Positions 5,383 through 7,094 of a stretch of 7,094 nucleotides of DNA are shown here, piece after piece (position 1 is the stretch's first letter; each line of letters opens with the position of its first letter). The DNA lies in assembly GCF_003481985.1 (NCBI RefSeq), contig NZ_QUMD01000052.1, positions 1 to 7,094 on the forward strand. The letters run 5' to 3'. The stretch comes from Clostridium sp. OF09-36 (GTDB lineage: Bacteria > Bacillota > Clostridia > Lachnospirales > Lachnospiraceae). The notes under the pieces are model-generated. The model ran no database searches. It saw only the letters and a list, made by a program, of their open reading frames with translations, and was not told where the DNA came from. A program made the position numbers and the translations under genes.

Positions 5383-5436
5383 CAAGGAATAGGATGATAT
5401 AGGCTATGCAATCCTAATTATATCATCCATTCCTTG
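5383..5436 (+). promoter_or_regulatory. int: Long hairpin immediately upstream of the integrase
   Basis: Arms 5383-5401 and 5419-5436 pair over 18 bp with a single bulged A (5391) and a 17-nt loop. No U-run follows. The 3' arm contains ATTCCTT, which is complementary to AAGGAAT in the integrase ribosome binding region (5451-5457). The two pairings are mutually exclusive, which suggests a translational switch. An attachment-site or protein-binding palindrome is the alternative. Confidence 0.6.
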
Positions 5437-5464
5437 AAATTTCAATCAGGAAGGAATGATATAC

Positions 5465-6481
5465 ATGGGAAGAAGAAACCCAAACGGTTACGGATGCGTG
5501 ACCAAGTTGAAGGGTAACCGTTCACGCCCGTGGCTTGCCAAGGTCACCATATATGACGAACAGGGACACGCAAAACAAACCCCTATCGGTTACGCTGAAA
5601 CAGAAGAAAAAGCCAACATCCTATTGGCTGAATATAACAACAACCCTTGGGACATTGACCGGGAAAAGGTCACCTTGGTTGTACTCTATCAGCGTTGGTC
5701 TGAAATCAAATTACCAAAGTTAGGAAAATCAAATCAGCAGTCCTTGCGTTCAGCGTTCAAGCACTGTTCAAAATACTACGGTGTGAAGTACCGATCACTG
5801 AAATCTTATCAGATGCAAGACTGCATTGACAACTGCGGGTGTGGGTATTCAACACAATGGTCAATCAAGAATCTGTTCGGTCACCTTGACCGTTTTGCTT
5901 TTGAAATTGACCTAATAGATAAAATGTATTCACAAATTACCACCGCCCCACCAATACCTGATACCACCCGTGAACCGTTCACGCCTGAACAGGTTGATGC
6001 ACTGTGGAAAATAAAAGATGACCCTTGGGTCAATACCGTGCTGATCTACATATATACGGGGTTCAGATTACAGGAATTGTTGGGAATGAAAACTGAACAG
6101 GTAAACATCAAGGACTGGTACTTTGAAGGTGGAATCAAGACCGCTGCCGGAAAGTGTCGTATTGTTCCGATACATGACCGCATCAAACCATTTGTGAAAG
6201 CGCTGGTTGATGAAGGGAATAAGTACCTGTTCACTTATCAGGGCAAAAAGTTCAGTCAGGCAAATTACTATAAGTGTTGGGGTGAAGTCATGGAAAAGAT
6301 AGGTGCAGACAAGACACCGCATGAAGCACGGCACACCTTTGAAACCAATCTTGACAATGCCAAAGGCAACAGAAAATGTATTGATATGCTGATGGGTCAT
6401 AAGTCAAAGGATGTGGGAAACAGGGTGTATAATCACAAGACTATTGAACAGTTACGGGAAACCGTTGCCCTGTTAAAATAA
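5465..6481 (+). CDS. int: Tyrosine recombinase / site-specific integrase
   Basis: The product has 338 residues, taking the ATG at 5465, 10 bases after AGGAAGG; an ATG at 5456 lies too close to that site. Residues 1-63 (NPNGYGCVTKLKGNRSRPW and AEYNNNPWDID) are an arm-type DNA-binding domain. Residues about 68-165 are the SAM-like core-binding domain, with the segment DNCGCGYSTQ. Residues 172-338 are the catalytic domain: R201 (TGFRLQELLGM), K225 or K230 in the beta-hairpin, H286 and R289 (HEARHTF), H312 (GHKSKD) and nucleophile Y322 (VYNHKT). All catalytic positions are present, so the enzyme looks active. It catalyses integration and excision at att sites. It is the last gene of the element, preceded by a long hairpin, and it faces a convergent flanking gene. 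No dedicated excisionase follows; the double-HTH protein is a candidate. Confidence 0.95.
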   Translation: MGRRNPNGYGCVTKLKGNRSRPWLAKVTIYDEQGHAKQTPIGYAETEEKANILLAEYNNNPWDIDREKVTLVVLYQRWSEIKLPKLGKSNQQSLRSAFKHCSKYYGVKYRSLKSYQMQDCIDNCGCGYSTQWSIKNLFGHLDRFAFEIDLIDKMYSQITTAPPIPDTTREPFTPEQVDALWKIKDDPWVNTVLIYIYTGFRLQELLGMKTEQVNIKDWYFEGGIKTAAGKCRIVPIHDRIKPFVKALVDEGNKYLFTYQGKKFSQANYYKCWGEVMEKIGADKTPHEARHTFETNLDNAKGNRKCIDMLMGHKSKDVGNRVYNHKTIEQLRETVALLK

Positions 6482-6520
6482 TATTTTTTACGCTGAACCA
6501 GTAACAAATTAGAAACAAAA

Positions 6521-6559
6521 AAGACGGGAAATGCCGTAAAATCAAGCATTTCCCGTCTT
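6521..6559 (-). terminator. Strong intrinsic terminator for the leftward flanking gene
   Basis: A perfect 14-bp stem (6521-6534 with 6546-6559) with an 11-nt loop. On the minus strand it is followed by TTTTTTGTTTC, a good U-tract; on the plus strand it is followed by A residues. It therefore terminates leftward transcription. It lies 15 bp past the inferred natural stop (6575-6577) of the leftward gene. Confidence 0.85.
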
Positions 6560-6574
6560 AAAAAATGTATTATA

Positions 6575-6963
6575 TCATAGAGCTTTCCGAAATTCAGCAT
6601 AAGCTTGTAAATATTGTCCAGAGTGATTGTTTCCATTTCGATAGAACTTTTTCTCAGCTTTGCATCTTCAATCCGTTCTTCCAACTCTACTGCTTCTTCT
6701 AATAATGATACCATTGTTAAAAGCAATGAATATTGAGTCAACAAATCCACCCGACAAGAATGTAAAGTCCCGCTTGTCATAGCCCATTGCTCAGTAAAAA
6801 AATCATTTTTTAATCTTGCTTCTTCCGCCAGATTTCTGTAGCTCTCATCAATTGCATCAAGAGCTATTTTATTGTTTTCTATTACACTCCTAAAGGGATA
6901 GAAATCGCAATGGGCTAAATACAATGCCATATCACTTGCTTTACCCATATCATAGTGTTCCAT
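6575..6963 (-). pseudogene. Small unknown protein gene with a 1-nt frameshift in an A5 run
   Basis: From an ATG at 6963 the frame reads a plausible helical protein (MEHYDMGKASDMALYLAHCD, later SLLEEAVELEERIEDAKLRK) up to the A5 run at 6652-6648. Staying in that frame, the ORF runs on to 6433, through the terminator and the integrase 3' end, which is implausible. Shifting by one base gives a natural ending, FYRNGNNHSGQYLQAYAEF and a few more residues, with a stop at 6575-6577 just ahead of the terminator. One extra A in the run restores a protein of 129 residues. I do not recognise the family. It is probably a flanking gene rather than cargo. No ribosome binding site precedes the ATG, and the -10 box is only 8 bp upstream, so it may be leaderless or start further in. 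Confidence 0.7.
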
Positions 6964-6971
6964 ATCTGGAA

Positions 6972-6999
6972 ATTTTACATCACTATGGTCCTATGTCAA
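6972..6999 (-). promoter_or_regulatory. Promoter for the leftward flanking gene
   Basis: On the minus strand, TTGACA (6999-6994), a 16-bp spacer and TAAAAT (6977-6972). The start point would be within a few bases of the ATG at 6963, leaving almost no leader. Confidence 0.55.
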
Positions 7000-7037
7000 G
7001 ATTTAGTACAAGTTAAAATAAGAAAATTCTCCCCATT

Positions 7038-7094
7038 TTAACCTGCCAGAAGCTCAGCCTCAGTGTGTATTCTTTCATACACTCGTTCGAATTC
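7038..7094 (-). CDS. Possible C-terminal end of a gene cut by the window edge
   Basis: Reading leftward from the edge, 18 codons EFERVYERIHTEAELLAG end in TAA at 7038-7040. The composition (acidic/basic helix) is protein-like, but the stretch is too short to identify. An 8-bp inverted repeat (7012-7019 with 7035-7042) overlaps the stop and may be a weak terminator or part of an insertion-sequence end. Confidence 0.35.
   Translation of the reverse strand, partial: EFERVYERIHTEAELLAG

Larger units (their letters stand above)
1..6520. mobile_element. int: Right-hand part of an integrated prophage or integrative element
   Basis: The segment has the architecture of a temperate element: a tyrosine integrase at the right boundary, an Xre-type repressor facing right, a strong divergent promoter pair, and a tightly packed leftward operon of small phage-style proteins. 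The right boundary is inferred. The integrase stops at 6481, and a leftward gene with its own terminator (6521-6559) begins just beyond, so the attachment site probably lies between about 6482 and 6520. No second att copy is in view, so the core sequence cannot be named. The left end is outside the window. No capsid, portal, relaxase or conjugation gene is visible, so prophage, satellite and ICE cannot be told apart. Confidence 0.7.

Noticed and set aside
6521..6559. Hairpin as the integrase terminator
   Set aside because: On the plus strand the stem is followed by A residues; the U-tract is on the minus strand.
6644..6656. Programmed -1 frameshift at the A5 run
   Set aside because: The zero-frame codons AGA AAA AGT do not form a canonical X-XXY-YYZ slippery site, and the run is short for transcriptional slippage.

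Overview
This window looks like one end of an integrated mobile element, a prophage or an integrative element, in a low-to-moderate GC Firmicute. A gut Clostridia host (Lachnospiraceae-like) fits best. The evidence is A/G-rich ribosome binding sites, consensus sigma-A type promoters, and small phage-type regulators. The tyrosine integrase has an N-terminal arm-binding domain and a Cys-rich core-binding segment of a style I associate with that group. The assignment rests on recognising protein styles, not on a search.

Layout. A divergent control region at about 4156-4291 splits the element. Leftward, a near-consensus promoter (4181-4209) drives a long leader of about 600 nt with several perfect stems and a candidate pseudoknot. 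The operon that follows encodes a PAPS-reductase/ATP-pyrophosphatase-like enzyme (broken by a 1-nt frameshift), a 71-aa unknown protein, a 67-aa HTH protein, a 136-aa protein with two DNA-binding domains, a 300-aa Toprim protein resembling the Spo11/topoisomerase VI A subunit, and a DUF7666-like protein. The last ends in an N-T-G-N-W pentapeptide tandem repeat that runs off the left edge. Genes from 2232 down to 448 are separated by few or no bases, except for a 46-bp gap at 1766-1811 that carries an operator-like inverted repeat. Rightward lie an Xre-type repressor, an iteron-like array around an AT-rich core, a 124-aa PH-like small protein, a large hairpin, and the integrase.

Right of the integrase (after 6481) I read flanking DNA. 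A leftward small gene with its own terminator (6521-6559) appears to have a 1-nt frameshift in an A5 run. The last few codons of another leftward gene reach the window edge.

How the parts may work together. The repressor probably controls the divergent promoters through a palindrome, TGTGGA-N7-TCCACA, found just downstream of the leftward -10 box. The same palindrome recurs inside the operon (1791-1809), directly before the double-HTH gene and overlapping a -10-like sequence. The leftward operon would be the lytic or transfer-type early module. The integrase and iteron region would serve integration, excision or replication. The most unusual items are the structured leader RNA with its loop-to-downstream pseudoknot and paired same-loop hairpins, the Spo11-like Toprim protein with no B subunit in view, and the repeated operator.
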